Source: Sporolactobacillus mangiferae
Lineage (GTDB): Bacteria > Bacillota > Bacilli > Bacillales > Sporolactobacillaceae
DNA length: 64,000 bases
NCBI RefSeq assembly: GCF_023336505.1
Contig: NZ_JAMAST010000004.1
Coordinates: forward strand, 62,001-126,000
Reading direction: 5' to 3'
The translations under genes and the position numbers were made by a program. Each line of letters begins with the position of its first letter. Position 1 is the first letter of the stretch. Positions 42,106 to 51,029 of the stretch are shown here, piece after piece. Under the pieces are notes generated by a model. That model was not told the origin of the DNA, did not search any database, and was given only the letters and a program-made list of their open reading frames with translations.

Positions 42106-43335
42106 TTACCCCTTTTCAGCAAAGAGCCGAAGCAGATCTGCATTCAGCTTTTGAATATTAAATCGTTCCTTAACCGTCCGCCGTGCGTTCTGCGTGATCC
42201 GATTCCACTTTTCCGGAGACTGGAGAATGCGTGCCAATAGATCCGCAAGCGCGTCAGCATCCTTTTCTGCAAAGAGAAATCCGTTCTCTCCATCCTGAAT
42301 CAGTTCCGGAATACCGCTGTGCACGGTTGAAACAACGATTTTTCTCATCGCCATCGCTTCCATCAATTGCACCGGTATTCCTTCCATATCGCCATCACTT
42401 GCAGTGACACTCGGAGCGAGCACGACCTGGGCGCTCTTCATCAGATCGATCCATTCATCCTGCGTCTTCCATCCAACAAGCCGGATCTGTTTCGTAAGCC
42501 GCTTCGTTTCAATCTGCTGTTGCAGCTTTTCCCGCAACGGTCCGTCTCCGGCAATTAAATAGCGGACGGAATGCCCTTTTTTAATTAGCCGGCCAACTGC
42601 TTCTATGCCGTAAGCCAGTCCTTTTTTCTCAACAAGCCGGGCAGCAGAAACAATGATCAGCGGTTTTGCCGGCTGAGAAGGATGCGCATCAAAGCGCAGC
42701 AGATCAATGCCCATATGATGGACAACGATTCTCGATGGATCCGCGCCAAGTTCAATGCAGCGTCTTTTCCAGAAATCACTGATCGGCAGAATGAAAGAAG
42801 GCGAGCGAAACAGATCCTGATAGGCATTGACGCCCTTTTGTTTCACGTAGCGGAGCATATCATATCCGTGAAAAGCAGTGAACAGCCTTCCCCTAAGCAG
42901 GCCCAGATCAATACACTTTTGTGCCAGCAGCCCATTGGGTCCAAAATGCGCCAAAACCGTTGTTCGATCCGTCAGGTCAATCTGATTTAATTTGCGAATG
43001 AGCAGAATCAGATTCGGCATTTTGAGCAAGTCACGAAATGATATGGTACCGATATAATTTTTCTTATAAAAACGTGCAGCCAGATGCGCACAAAAAGCGC
43101 GGATGAACACCGCCGCCTTTGCAAAGCGTGTATCTGACTGTCTCGAATCGCCATAATAGACGACTTGGTTCATCAGCTCATAATTTAAAACATCCGGATG
43201 AACTTTTGCATCCGATGCGCTTTTCTTTGCCAGAATGGTCACATCATGCCCTGCATCCATCATTCCGGTCATTTGATTTAAAATAAACGTTTGCGAAAGT
43301 TTCGGAAACTCCCCAACCAAAAAAAGAATTTTCAC
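42106..43335 (-). CDS. tuaC: Glycosyltransferase family 4, TuaC-like
   Basis: This 409-residue GT-B enzyme begins KILFLVGEFPKLSQTFILNQ and has VLAHFGPNGLLAQ, AAFHGYDM-type FTAFHGYDMLRYV, SAARLVEKKGLAYGIEA and the GT4 donor motif EGIPVQLMEAMAMRKIVV (E-x7-E). TuaC in B. subtilis is the equivalent. It starts at a GTG (43335) after GGTGA, 36 bases beyond tuaD, in the first tua unit. Confidence 0.88.
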   Translation of the reverse strand: MKILFLVGEFPKLSQTFILNQMTGMMDAGHDVTILAKKSASDAKVHPDVLNYELMNQVVYYGDSRQSDTRFAKAAVFIRAFCAHLAARFYKKNYIGTISFRDLLKMPNLILLIRKLNQIDLTDRTTVLAHFGPNGLLAQKCIDLGLLRGRLFTAFHGYDMLRYVKQKGVNAYQDLFRSPSFILPISDFWKRRCIELGADPSRIVVHHMGIDLLRFDAHPSQPAKPLIIVSAARLVEKKGLAYGIEAVGRLIKKGHSVRYLIAGDGPLREKLQQQIETKRLTKQIRLVGWKTQDEWIDLMKSAQVVLAPSVTASDGDMEGIPVQLMEAMAMRKIVVSTVHSGIPELIQDGENGFLFAEKDADALADLLARILQSPEKWNRITQNARRTVKERFNIQKLNADLLRLFAEKG

Positions 43336-43370
43336 TGAACCGTCACCATTCGTTTAAGACTTGCGCTGCC

Positions 43371-44690
43371 TTATTTGCTGATTTCGGGGACGACATCCGG
43401 CCGGCCGATAGAATAGTATTCCATGCGTGCTGCACGAGCCTGCGGAATGCTGTAGCAATTTCTTCCGTCAAAGACAATGGCCTGACGCATGAGACGACCA
43501 TATGTCTTCGGATCCATGCGTTTGATATCCGGCCAGTCCGTAATGATTAATGCACAATCCGCATCTTTCAAAGCATCAGCCACATTTTCCGTATATTGGG
43601 CAGATACATTGATCCACTTTGTCCCCTGATCGGCAGCAATTGGATCATAGCAGACGATCTCTGCTCCAAGCCTGGCGAGCTCGGGAATCAGTACAAGCGC
43701 CGGTGATTCACGTAAATCGTCTGTATTCGGTTTGAAGGCCAGTCCGAGCACGGCCACTTTTTTCCCGGTCAGCGAGCCGAAACGTCCCAGCATTTTCTCA
43801 ATCAAAAGCCGTCGCTGATGATTATTGACTTCAATGACGGATTTCAGCAAATTGAAATCATGGTGGTGGTTGCCGGCCAGCTGCACCAAAGCATTGGTAT
43901 CCTTAGGGAAACAGGAACCGCCATAACCGATGCCCGCACGCAGGAATGAGCTGCCAATGCGATGATCCAGCCCCATCCCTTTTGCCACTTCTTCCACATT
44001 TGCCCCTAATTTTTCGCAGAGATTGGCAATTTCATTGATAAAGCTTATTTTAGTCGCCAGAAATGCATTCGAAGCGTATTTAATCATTTCACTGCTGGCA
44101 ATATCGGTCTTTATTACCGGAATGCCAAATGGTTTGTTCATGGATTCAAGCACGCTCGCCGTATCCTTATCTTCCGTACCGATGATGATCCGATCACCAT
44201 GAAACGTGTCATGAATGGCAGAACCTTCACGAAGAAATTCAGGATTTGAAGCAATGCGGATCGTTACGCCGGGATGCAGATGATCAAGCATCAACTGTTT
44301 GATACGCAAATTAGTACCGACAGGAACCGTGCTTTTTATGACAATAATAGCCGATCGACGGATATGTCCGGCCACATCCAGCGCCGCCTGCTCGATATAT
44401 TGCAAATCCGCAGAACCATCCGCTCGCTGAGGTGTGCCAACAGCAAGATAAACAACATCCGCATCAGCAAGTCCGACGCGGTGCTGATCAGTAAAATGCA
44501 GCCGTCCTCGCTGCTGGTTGTTCAGCATCATTTCGCTGAGGCCCGGTTCATATATCGTGGGAATGCCTTGATTCAGCTTGGCAATTTTTTTGGGATCTAC
44601 ATCAATGCATGTAACCGTATGCCCGATTTCGGAAAGTGCGACACCAGTCACCAATCCAACATACCCTGTGCCTATTACTGCAATGTTCAT
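43371..44690 (-). CDS. tuaD: UDP-glucose 6-dehydrogenase
   Basis: About 439 residues from ATG 44690, with GAGGGG upstream. Features are IAVIGTGYVGLVTGVALSEI (NAD), VYLAVGTPQ, IKSTVPVGTN, ASNPEFLREGSAIHD, GYGGSCFPKDTNAL (catalytic Cys) and GLAFKPNTDDLRESPAL. It oxidises UDP-glucose to UDP-glucuronate, the acidic building block of teichuronic acid. It is first in its unit, whereas it is the fourth gene in B. subtilis. Its promoter region carries 11-bp-spaced PhoP-like hexamers, fitting phosphate-starvation control. Confidence 0.95.
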   Translation of the reverse strand: MNIAVIGTGYVGLVTGVALSEIGHTVTCIDVDPKKIAKLNQGIPTIYEPGLSEMMLNNQQRGRLHFTDQHRVGLADADVVYLAVGTPQRADGSADLQYIEQAALDVAGHIRRSAIIVIKSTVPVGTNLRIKQLMLDHLHPGVTIRIASNPEFLREGSAIHDTFHGDRIIIGTEDKDTASVLESMNKPFGIPVIKTDIASSEMIKYASNAFLATKISFINEIANLCEKLGANVEEVAKGMGLDHRIGSSFLRAGIGYGGSCFPKDTNALVQLAGNHHHDFNLLKSVIEVNNHQRRLLIEKMLGRFGSLTGKKVAVLGLAFKPNTDDLRESPALVLIPELARLGAEIVCYDPIAADQGTKWINVSAQYTENVADALKDADCALIITDWPDIKRMDPKTYGRLMRQAIVFDGRNCYSIPQARAARMEYYSIGRPDVVPEISK

Positions 44691-44759
44691 TGCTGTCCCC
44701 TCACATTCTTCCTGTTTATTAAAATATCCTCGGAAGCCTGATTTCATGCATTGGGTTCA

Positions 44760-44813
44760 ATTATAAAGTGCTTACGTAAAGAAAGTGTTAAGAAAACACA
44801 TGAATTTAGTTAA
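44760..44813 (-). promoter_or_regulatory. Candidate PhoP-dependent promoter of tuaDCB
   Basis: On the minus strand, hexamers TTAACT (44813-44808), CATGTG (44802-44797), TTAACA (44791-44786) and TTTACG (44780-44775) repeat every 11 bp, followed 9 bases later by TATAAT (44765-44760). TT(A/T)ACA repeats with about 5-base gaps are the Bacillus PhoP box. The -35 is poor, as expected for an activated promoter. Confidence 0.7.
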
Positions 44814-44881
44814 TTTTGATCACGCTGAATGAACAAGCGCTTGTCCTCGTGCTACCTGCTGATCCCGTCCTGATCTGCGGG

Positions 44882-45172
44882 TTAATCATGGGCAGGATCT
44901 TTTTCCTCCAATAATTCACCGTACTTCAGCATTCGAAAATAATAACCAAAGTCGCTGCTCTCTCCAAACAGATCTGTCCGGCGAAACAGAACGCGGACAT
45001 CGTCTTCCGGAAGTTCCGTATAGTCAACGATATCCAGATTTCGGATGAGTGAGAACGCATTGACAGCATCGCGAATGGATGCCGCTTCAACGATCTTTTT
45101 CGGCAGTCTTATATTGAATGGTATGCGCCGTCTGCCATCAAATACTTCATAGATCGCATATCGGTTGCTCAT
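44882..45172 (-). CDS. Hypothetical 96-aa protein
   Basis: About 96 residues from ATG 45172, with GGGAGG 6 bases upstream: SNRYAIYEVFDGRRRIPFNI, RLPKKIVEAASIRDAVNAFS and an acidic end, YGELLEEKDPAHD. No family is recognised. It has no signal peptide or membrane segment and is probably a small cytoplasmic protein. It lies directly upstream of the tua locus on the same strand, and a role there is not indicated. The open frame extends to 45262, but the internal ATG is better supported. Confidence 0.6.
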   Translation of the reverse strand: MSNRYAIYEVFDGRRRIPFNIRLPKKIVEAASIRDAVNAFSLIRNLDIVDYTELPEDDVRVLFRRTDLFGESSDFGYYFRMLKYGELLEEKDPAHD

Positions 45173-45499
45173 AAGCTTCCTCCCGTAAACCTTCTTTTTC
45201 CTTATCTTACCCTCAAAATCATGACTTATCGCATCAGGCCTGGCACCGATGCCTTGCTTCAACTATACAGGATTATTTAAATGATGAAAGAAACAGGCCC
45301 TGTTAAAAAGCAATATTGTGCCTCAGTCATGGCTTGCTCTGTGCCTGATCTGCTGAAACCGGATTTTCCTCTGGTATTTCAGTTAATCGGAAAAACAGGC
45401 CGGGCACGCAGCAGTAAAGTTGACCAATGCCCTGTATGAAAATATCAGCAAATGGAAATCTATAAAAAAAGATACTTTTTTAGCGAATGAAGGGTGCAG

Positions 45500-46918
45500 A
45501 TGAAGCGACCTGAGAAAACAATGAATGTTTTGTTCAAAAAGCTGGTTGGCTTTTCATTGGGGCCGATCATCGGTGCGCTGATTTCCTTTATCACCATTCC
45601 GATCACGACCTATTACATTAATCCTGCCGAATACGGAAAAGCAAGTATGTTCCTGCTCTTTCAGAACATCGTCGGTACCTTCCTCTTTCTCGGTATCGAT
45701 CAGGCATATACGCGCGAATACCACGGAACAGCGGACAAAACGCGGCTTCTGCAGAATGCGCTGCTGCTGCCTCTGCTTCTTGCCTTGCTCGTGTTGCTGA
45801 TGACTCTGATTTTTCCTGCTCCGCTCGCGCACCTCCTGTTCGGGCATCGAAATGCGGTGATCCCGACACGGCTCTTCGGCGTCATGACTGTTTTCATTGT
45901 TCTTGAACGCTTTCTGATGCTGTCTGTACGCATGCGCGAAAGAGCATTCGAATATTCACTTCTGGCAATACTTACCAAGTTTTTCGTTCTGCTTTTTACC
46001 GTGGTCTTCATCATTTTCATTAGACGTGATTTCCTGACTGTCGTCTACTCAACAGTATTCGGACAAATCATCGGCGATTTGTGGCTGTTCTGGCGCTATC
46101 GCCGCCTACTGAATCCTAAAGCCTTTCGCGCTGATCGCCGATTGCTGAAAACACTGATTGTCTTCGGCCTGCCAATCGTTGTAGCGACCTCGCTCTCAAG
46201 CCTGCTCGGCGGGCTGGACCGAATCGCTCTGCGGCTTTGGAGCGACTTCAATCAAATCGGCATTTTCTCAGCAACACTGAAAATTGCCGCCGTACTTTCT
46301 GTCTTTCAATCCGGATTTACCGGTTTCTGGGTTCCGATCGCTTATCGCTGGTATGCAGAAGCACGGCCTGTTTCTTATTTTGAAAGAGTCAGCGAAACCG
46401 TTTTACTGGCAATGTCATTGCTGGCAGTCAGCATTTTTATTTTTAAAGAGGCCATTGTCTTTCTGCTTTCATCCAATTATAACGGGGCACAGTATCTGGT
46501 TGGTCTGCTCTGCCTGCAGCCATTAATTTATACGATCAGTGAGACCACATGCCTCGGTATTGTTTTTTCCAAAAGAAGTTATCTGAACATCTGGGTTGGC
46601 CTGTGTGCGCTTACGCCTGCCGTCCTGCTTGACGTCCTGCTTGTTCCTTCTTTTGGTGCTGCCGGTGCAGCCATTGCTTCCGCGATTGCTTATCTTTTCT
46701 TTTTTGCAGCACGCACCTTTTTATCCGCAAAATACTGGACAGCTTTTCCAGTGGGCAGGCATTACCTTGTGTTCATGATTCTGCTCGCGGCGGCCTTCAT
46801 CAATCTGCTTCCTCGAAGCTGGATTTTATTCATCAATCTTATCGTTCTCTTTCTCATACTCGCTGTGCAGCAGAAAACGATTCGCATGCTGTGGCGGTTT
46901 TGGAAAAACGGAAATTAA
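45500..46918 (+). CDS. Second TuaB-like polysaccharide flippase
   Basis: About 472 residues from ATG 45500, with AAGGG 5 bases upstream (GTG 45494 also possible). It begins MNVLFKKLVGFSLGPIIGAL and then ITIPITTYYINPAEYGKASM and LFLGIDQAYTREYHGTADK, and it is the clear paralogue of the tuaB product, with 12-14 membrane segments. It is paired with a glycosyltransferase 14 bases downstream, so it may export a second glycan or a modified teichuronic acid. It is divergent from the tua locus. Confidence 0.9.
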   Translation: MKRPEKTMNVLFKKLVGFSLGPIIGALISFITIPITTYYINPAEYGKASMFLLFQNIVGTFLFLGIDQAYTREYHGTADKTRLLQNALLLPLLLALLVLLMTLIFPAPLAHLLFGHRNAVIPTRLFGVMTVFIVLERFLMLSVRMRERAFEYSLLAILTKFFVLLFTVVFIIFIRRDFLTVVYSTVFGQIIGDLWLFWRYRRLLNPKAFRADRRLLKTLIVFGLPIVVATSLSSLLGGLDRIALRLWSDFNQIGIFSATLKIAAVLSVFQSGFTGFWVPIAYRWYAEARPVSYFERVSETVLLAMSLLAVSIFIFKEAIVFLLSSNYNGAQYLVGLLCLQPLIYTISETTCLGIVFSKRSYLNIWVGLCALTPAVLLDVLLVPSFGAAGAAIASAIAYLFFFAARTFLSAKYWTAFPVGRHYLVFMILLAAAFINLLPRSWILFINLIVLFLILAVQQKTIRMLWRFWKNGN

Positions 46919-46932
46919 CAGGAGGTTCATTT

Positions 46933-48114
46933 ATGAAAATTGCGATTGTCTGTACAGAAAAGCGGCCGGTTCCGGCTGTTCGCGGCGGGGCAGTGGAGAC
47001 ACTGGTCGATTTGCTCATCAGGGACAACGAACAGCATCCGTATGCCAATCTGGATATTTACTCAATCGATGACAGTGAGGCCAAAGCACGCAGCACGCAG
47101 TTCCGGCACGCGCATTTTTATTATATGCGCACCACTGATCCGTTCAGACCGGCACGCCGCATGATGAATCGCGTATGCCACAAATTCCGGCTGGCTTATT
47201 TCTCGGATGTTTTTCTCGTGCGTACCGTCCGTGCACTGAAAAAACATAACTATGACTGGATTATCGTTGAGAATCGGCCGAAATTTATCAAACGGCTGCG
47301 CAGGAAGCTGGGGGAAGAAGCGCGTATCGCGCTCCATCTGCACAATGATGTACTGAATCGGACCTGCTACGATGCACGCGCCGTTCTTCAGCAATGTGAC
47401 CGTGTGCTCTCTGTAAGCAAATTCATTCACGCGCGTGTCGTTGAAACAACGGCGGAAGCCAGGCGAAAGGCCCGCATACTGTACAATCGGATCGACACCG
47501 CACTTTTCTCGCCTGAAACAAAAGGACGCACGATCCATCGCATGCGTGAACAGTCTGGCATTCCGGAAAATCGACCGGTTGTCCTCTACTACGGCAGACT
47601 ATGCGCAGGAAAGGGTGTACCTAATCTGATCCGCGCCTTTGCTCGTGCCCGTACAGTGAACCCTTCGTTTTTTCTTGTCCTTATCGGCCGTTTTCCATGC
47701 CGAAAAGAGTTGAAACAGATCCGGGCAGCGCTTAAAACCCTGCCTGAACATTCATACACACTGATTGATTATTTACCGCATGATGAACTGCCCAAACTTG
47801 TTTCCACCGCGGATATCATCGCCCTGCCTTCACTTTGCCATGAAGCATTCGGACTGACCATTGCTGAGGCCATGGCACTCGGAAAGGCAGTGATTACAAC
47901 GGACGCAGGGGCAATTCCCGAATTGGTCGAGAACCGTGCCGCTTTAGTTGTCCGAACCGGTCGCCGCTTCAACGAACGCCTTGCCGATGCCCTGCTCCGC
48001 TGTGCCGCGAACCCGAAGTTGCGGGCACGGCTCGGAGCGAAGGCACAGGCAGAAGCACTGCGCCGTTTTCGAGCAGAGGGATACATGGAAGAGCTGCTCG
48101 AAAGATTGAACTGA
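46933..48114 (+). CDS. Glycosyltransferase family 4 (CotSA/YtcC-like)
   Basis: About 393 residues. KIAIVCTEKRPVPAVRGGAV resembles the N-terminus of the spore-associated CotSA/YtcC glycosyltransferases. Later motifs are ALHLHNDVLNRTCYDAR, LYNRIDTALFSPE, VLYYGRLCAGKGVPNLIRAF and CHEAFGLTIAEAMALGKAVI (GT4 E-x7-E). AGGAGG lies 7 bases before ATG 46933. It forms a two-gene unit with the flippase at 45500. The sugar transferred is unknown; surface or spore glycan synthesis is the best guess. Confidence 0.87.
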   Translation: MKIAIVCTEKRPVPAVRGGAVETLVDLLIRDNEQHPYANLDIYSIDDSEAKARSTQFRHAHFYYMRTTDPFRPARRMMNRVCHKFRLAYFSDVFLVRTVRALKKHNYDWIIVENRPKFIKRLRRKLGEEARIALHLHNDVLNRTCYDARAVLQQCDRVLSVSKFIHARVVETTAEARRKARILYNRIDTALFSPETKGRTIHRMREQSGIPENRPVVLYYGRLCAGKGVPNLIRAFARARTVNPSFFLVLIGRFPCRKELKQIRAALKTLPEHSYTLIDYLPHDELPKLVSTADIIALPSLCHEAFGLTIAEAMALGKAVITTDAGAIPELVENRAALVVRTGRRFNERLADALLRCAANPKLRARLGAKAQAEALRRFRAEGYMEELLERLN

Positions 48115-48146
48115 CCGCCAGCACCTTGACGGATCTATTTACAGGC

Positions 48147-48176
48147 AGAAAAAATCCGAGCCGCAAGTGAACGGTC
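48147..48176 (-). terminator. Terminator after the aldehyde dehydrogenase gene
   Basis: On the minus strand AATCCG pairs with CGGATT around a GC-rich interior and TTTTTT follows, about 75 bases beyond the stop at 48246. Confidence 0.7.
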
Positions 48177-48245
48177 CCCCGGATTGGACGGCACAATCCA
48201 ACGTTCGGGAGTCCTGTCAACGGGGCCCGGATGTTTCGCATTCAT

Positions 48246-49715
48246 TCAGATTCCATAATTCAGGTTGATAAACTTCACATTAACATAATCGTCAATGCCT
48301 TGATGGCCGTTTTCTCTGCCAAAGCCGGAATGCTTGACGCCGCCGAACGGTGTCTGCGTATAAGCAACGGTATTGCTGTTAACACCAACCATGCCGTACT
48401 GCAAACCCTGACTTACTTTGGCGATCCGCTTTAAATCAAGGGTATAGAAGTAGCTGGCCAGCCCGTAATTCGTATCATTCGCCATCTGGATCACTTCGTC
48501 CGTATCCGCGAAGGCAATGACGGGAATAACCGGGCCAAATGTTTCCTGATAGAATATGTCCATTGCACGAGTCACACCGGTCAACACGGTCGGAGCAAAA
48601 AAGTAGCCGTCCGCATAGCTTCCGTCGGTAAGGCGCTGACCGCCGAGCTCAAGCGTCGCGCCTTTTTTAACAGCATCATTGACCTGCCGCTGTATCTTGC
48701 CAATCGCGTCTTCACGGATCAGCGGGCCTGCATCCACGCCATCCGCCAGTCCGTTGCCAACCCTGACATTTTTGACTGCGGCAATCAGCTTTTCCGTAAA
48801 TTCATCGAGTATTGACTCATGAACAAAAATTCGATTTGGCGAGGTGCAGACCTGCCCGTTGTTCCGGAATTTTGCCGTCACCAGATCGCTGACCACCTTA
48901 TCTACCGGCGCATCGTCAAAAACAATAAACGGAGCATGTCCGCCAAGTTCAAGCGATACTTTTTTCAAAGTGTCCGCCGACTGGCCAAACAGTAGTTTGC
49001 CGACTGCCGTTGAACCAGTAAATGTAATCTTACGCACGGCATTGCTTGACGTCAGCGTTTTCCCGATTGCCGGTGCATCGCCCATAACGAGGTTAACAGT
49101 TCCGTCCGGAATACCCGCCTCCTGAAAGATGCTCATTAACGAAGCTGCAGAAAGCGGTGTTTCCGGCGAAGGCTTAAGAACAACTGAATTTCCTCCTGCA
49201 AGCGCCGGAGATATTTTCCGCGTAATCATGGATGAAGGAAAATTCCAGGGAGTGATTGCACCGACTACACCAAGCGGCTCTTTTTGAACAAGAAACAAGT
49301 GTCCGTTCGGTCCCGGAACCGTTTCTCCGTAAATGCGCCGCATTTCCTCGGCATACCAGCGGACACTTTCCGCACCGCCGAGCACCTCGCCCTTCGCCTG
49401 AGCGAGCGGTTTGCCCTGTTCCAGAGTCATGATGGCTGCCAGTTCATCTGCTTTCTCAGTGATCAGATCGGCAGCACGGCGCATGATTTTTGCACGCTCA
49501 TCGACAGGTACGGATGCCCACACCGGATATGCAGCCTCGGCGGCCGCAATCGCTCTTTCTGTATCAATCGCACCGCCGCGGGCAACGTGCGCGATCACTT
49601 CCCCGGTCGCCGGATTGACTACGTCATCAACTTCTCTGCTGTCGGCATCTACCCACTTCCCGCCAATATAGAGCTGTTTGGGTGCGTGCTGTAAGTACAA
49701 ATCGTATTCTGTCAT
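48246..49715 (-). CDS. gabD: NAD(P)-dependent succinate-semialdehyde dehydrogenase-like
   Basis: About 489 residues from ATG 49715, with GAGGTG 8 bases upstream. This aldehyde dehydrogenase of the GabD branch has ITPWNFPSSMITRKISPALA, LKPSPETPLSA, FTGSTAVGKLLFGQS, SLELGGHAPFIVFDDAPVD (catalytic Glu), FRNNGQVCTSPNRIFVHE (catalytic Cys) and FGPVIPVIAFADTDEV. It would oxidise succinate semialdehyde, the end of GABA or putrescine catabolism, and may connect with the gamma-glutamyl-GABA hydrolase-like gene at 54 kb. No GABA transaminase is seen. It is monocistronic, with a terminator. Confidence 0.9.
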   Translation of the reverse strand: MTEYDLYLQHAPKQLYIGGKWVDADSREVDDVVNPATGEVIAHVARGGAIDTERAIAAAEAAYPVWASVPVDERAKIMRRAADLITEKADELAAIMTLEQGKPLAQAKGEVLGGAESVRWYAEEMRRIYGETVPGPNGHLFLVQKEPLGVVGAITPWNFPSSMITRKISPALAGGNSVVLKPSPETPLSAASLMSIFQEAGIPDGTVNLVMGDAPAIGKTLTSSNAVRKITFTGSTAVGKLLFGQSADTLKKVSLELGGHAPFIVFDDAPVDKVVSDLVTAKFRNNGQVCTSPNRIFVHESILDEFTEKLIAAVKNVRVGNGLADGVDAGPLIREDAIGKIQRQVNDAVKKGATLELGGQRLTDGSYADGYFFAPTVLTGVTRAMDIFYQETFGPVIPVIAFADTDEVIQMANDTNYGLASYFYTLDLKRIAKVSQGLQYGMVGVNSNTVAYTQTPFGGVKHSGFGRENGHQGIDDYVNVKFINLNYGI

Positions 49716-49829
49716 TCCTTGCTCACCTCGTTTATCTATTGAATCTAGCATACCTGATCTAAGCGGTGACTGCCACTGAAAAATAGAACCTGTGCGCTTT
49801 TGAATCACCGCATCTTTATCGTCATTTGT

Positions 49830-50792
49830 TCACTGGTTCAGCACTTCTCTGTTGACCACAAAATCCGGCCGCTCATGATGCATGAATTTACGTACATTTT
49901 CAACGGTCACATCGGCAACGCGTGCAATGCTTTCTTTCGTCGTTCCCGCCACATGCGGTGACACAATAAGATTGTCAAGAACCGGCAAGGCTTCGGGTGG
50001 CTCTTTTTCAAACACATCCAGAGCGGCGCCGGCAATTCGCCTGTTTCGCAAAGCTTCAAATAACACCGGCTCGTCAATAAGCGCTCCTCTGGAAATATTA
50101 ACGAGAAAGGCAGTCGTTTTCATTTTATCAAGTGCGGTTTCATTGATAAGATGATAATTGGCAGCACTTAAAGACGTGCAGATGACTACATAGTCTGCTT
50201 CACTCAGAAGCATATCCAGATCAACGAAAGTTGCATTCAGCCGCCGGGCCGCCTCGTGATCCTGATAGTTGCCAAACGCCAATACATGCATATTGAATGC
50301 CCTGGCGTAATGAGCTACTTTCTGGCCGATCGATCCGAACCCAATGATCCCGACAGTCTTTCCGTTCAACTCATAAGCATCACCACTTGGCCATTCCCCA
50401 TTTTTCGTCCCGCGATCAAGCATCGGAACCATGCGCGAGAGACTGATCATCTGCCCGAATGCGAGTTCGGCGACTGACGTTGCATTCACGCCAGGTGCGT
50501 TGCTGACCATGATGCCCCGCTCAGTCGCGGCATCAACCGCCACATTGTCGAGACCCGTTCCCGTCTTTAATATATAACGGAGGTTCGGTGCCGCTTCAAT
50601 TATTTCCCGATCACAAGGTGCAACCGCAGTAATACATACCTCTACATTACTTATTTTTTGTTTAATCAATTGACGGCTCAGCGACTGATCAAATGTCAGG
50701 CAGTGCACATGGGCACCAAACGTTTCCAGCTGATTCGTCATCTCTCTGTATACCGGCATATACGACTTGCCAACACAAAAAAGCACCTGCAT
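49830..50792 (-). CDS. D-2-hydroxyacid dehydrogenase
   Basis: About 320 residues from ATG 50792, after a G-rich ribosome binding site. Motifs are YILKTGTGLDNVAVDAA, GVNATSVAELAFGQMIS, KTVGIIGFGSIGQKVAHYA (NAD), LVNISRGALIDEPVLFEAL (catalytic Arg), DVFEKEPPE (Glu) and VSPHVAGTTKES (His). It reduces a 2-keto acid or oxidises a D-2-hydroxy acid, with phosphoglycerate or a D-lactate-type substrate. It is divergent from the ATP-grasp gene, with 237 bases between them. Confidence 0.9.
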   Translation of the reverse strand: MQVLFCVGKSYMPVYREMTNQLETFGAHVHCLTFDQSLSRQLIKQKISNVEVCITAVAPCDREIIEAAPNLRYILKTGTGLDNVAVDAATERGIMVSNAPGVNATSVAELAFGQMISLSRMVPMLDRGTKNGEWPSGDAYELNGKTVGIIGFGSIGQKVAHYARAFNMHVLAFGNYQDHEAARRLNATFVDLDMLLSEADYVVICTSLSAANYHLINETALDKMKTTAFLVNISRGALIDEPVLFEALRNRRIAGAALDVFEKEPPEALPVLDNLIVSPHVAGTTKESIARVADVTVENVRKFMHHERPDFVVNREVLNQ

Positions 50793-51029
50793 GCTGGCTC
50801 CCCCCCTTTTTTTATTCCACTGATTTCCGTTACGCATATCAATTATTAATATACCAAAATCTACGTGGTGATTCACAGACGGATGCCTGGGATTTTGCCA
50901 TCTTCTGAAATGACTGACCGGGATGCACATCATCCTCTTGCACATGCTCGGTCCCTGTGCTACAATGCCGCTGATCATATTGATTTACATCCAGTGATGA
51001 TTATAAAAAAGTGAATGCGCGGTGATTGC

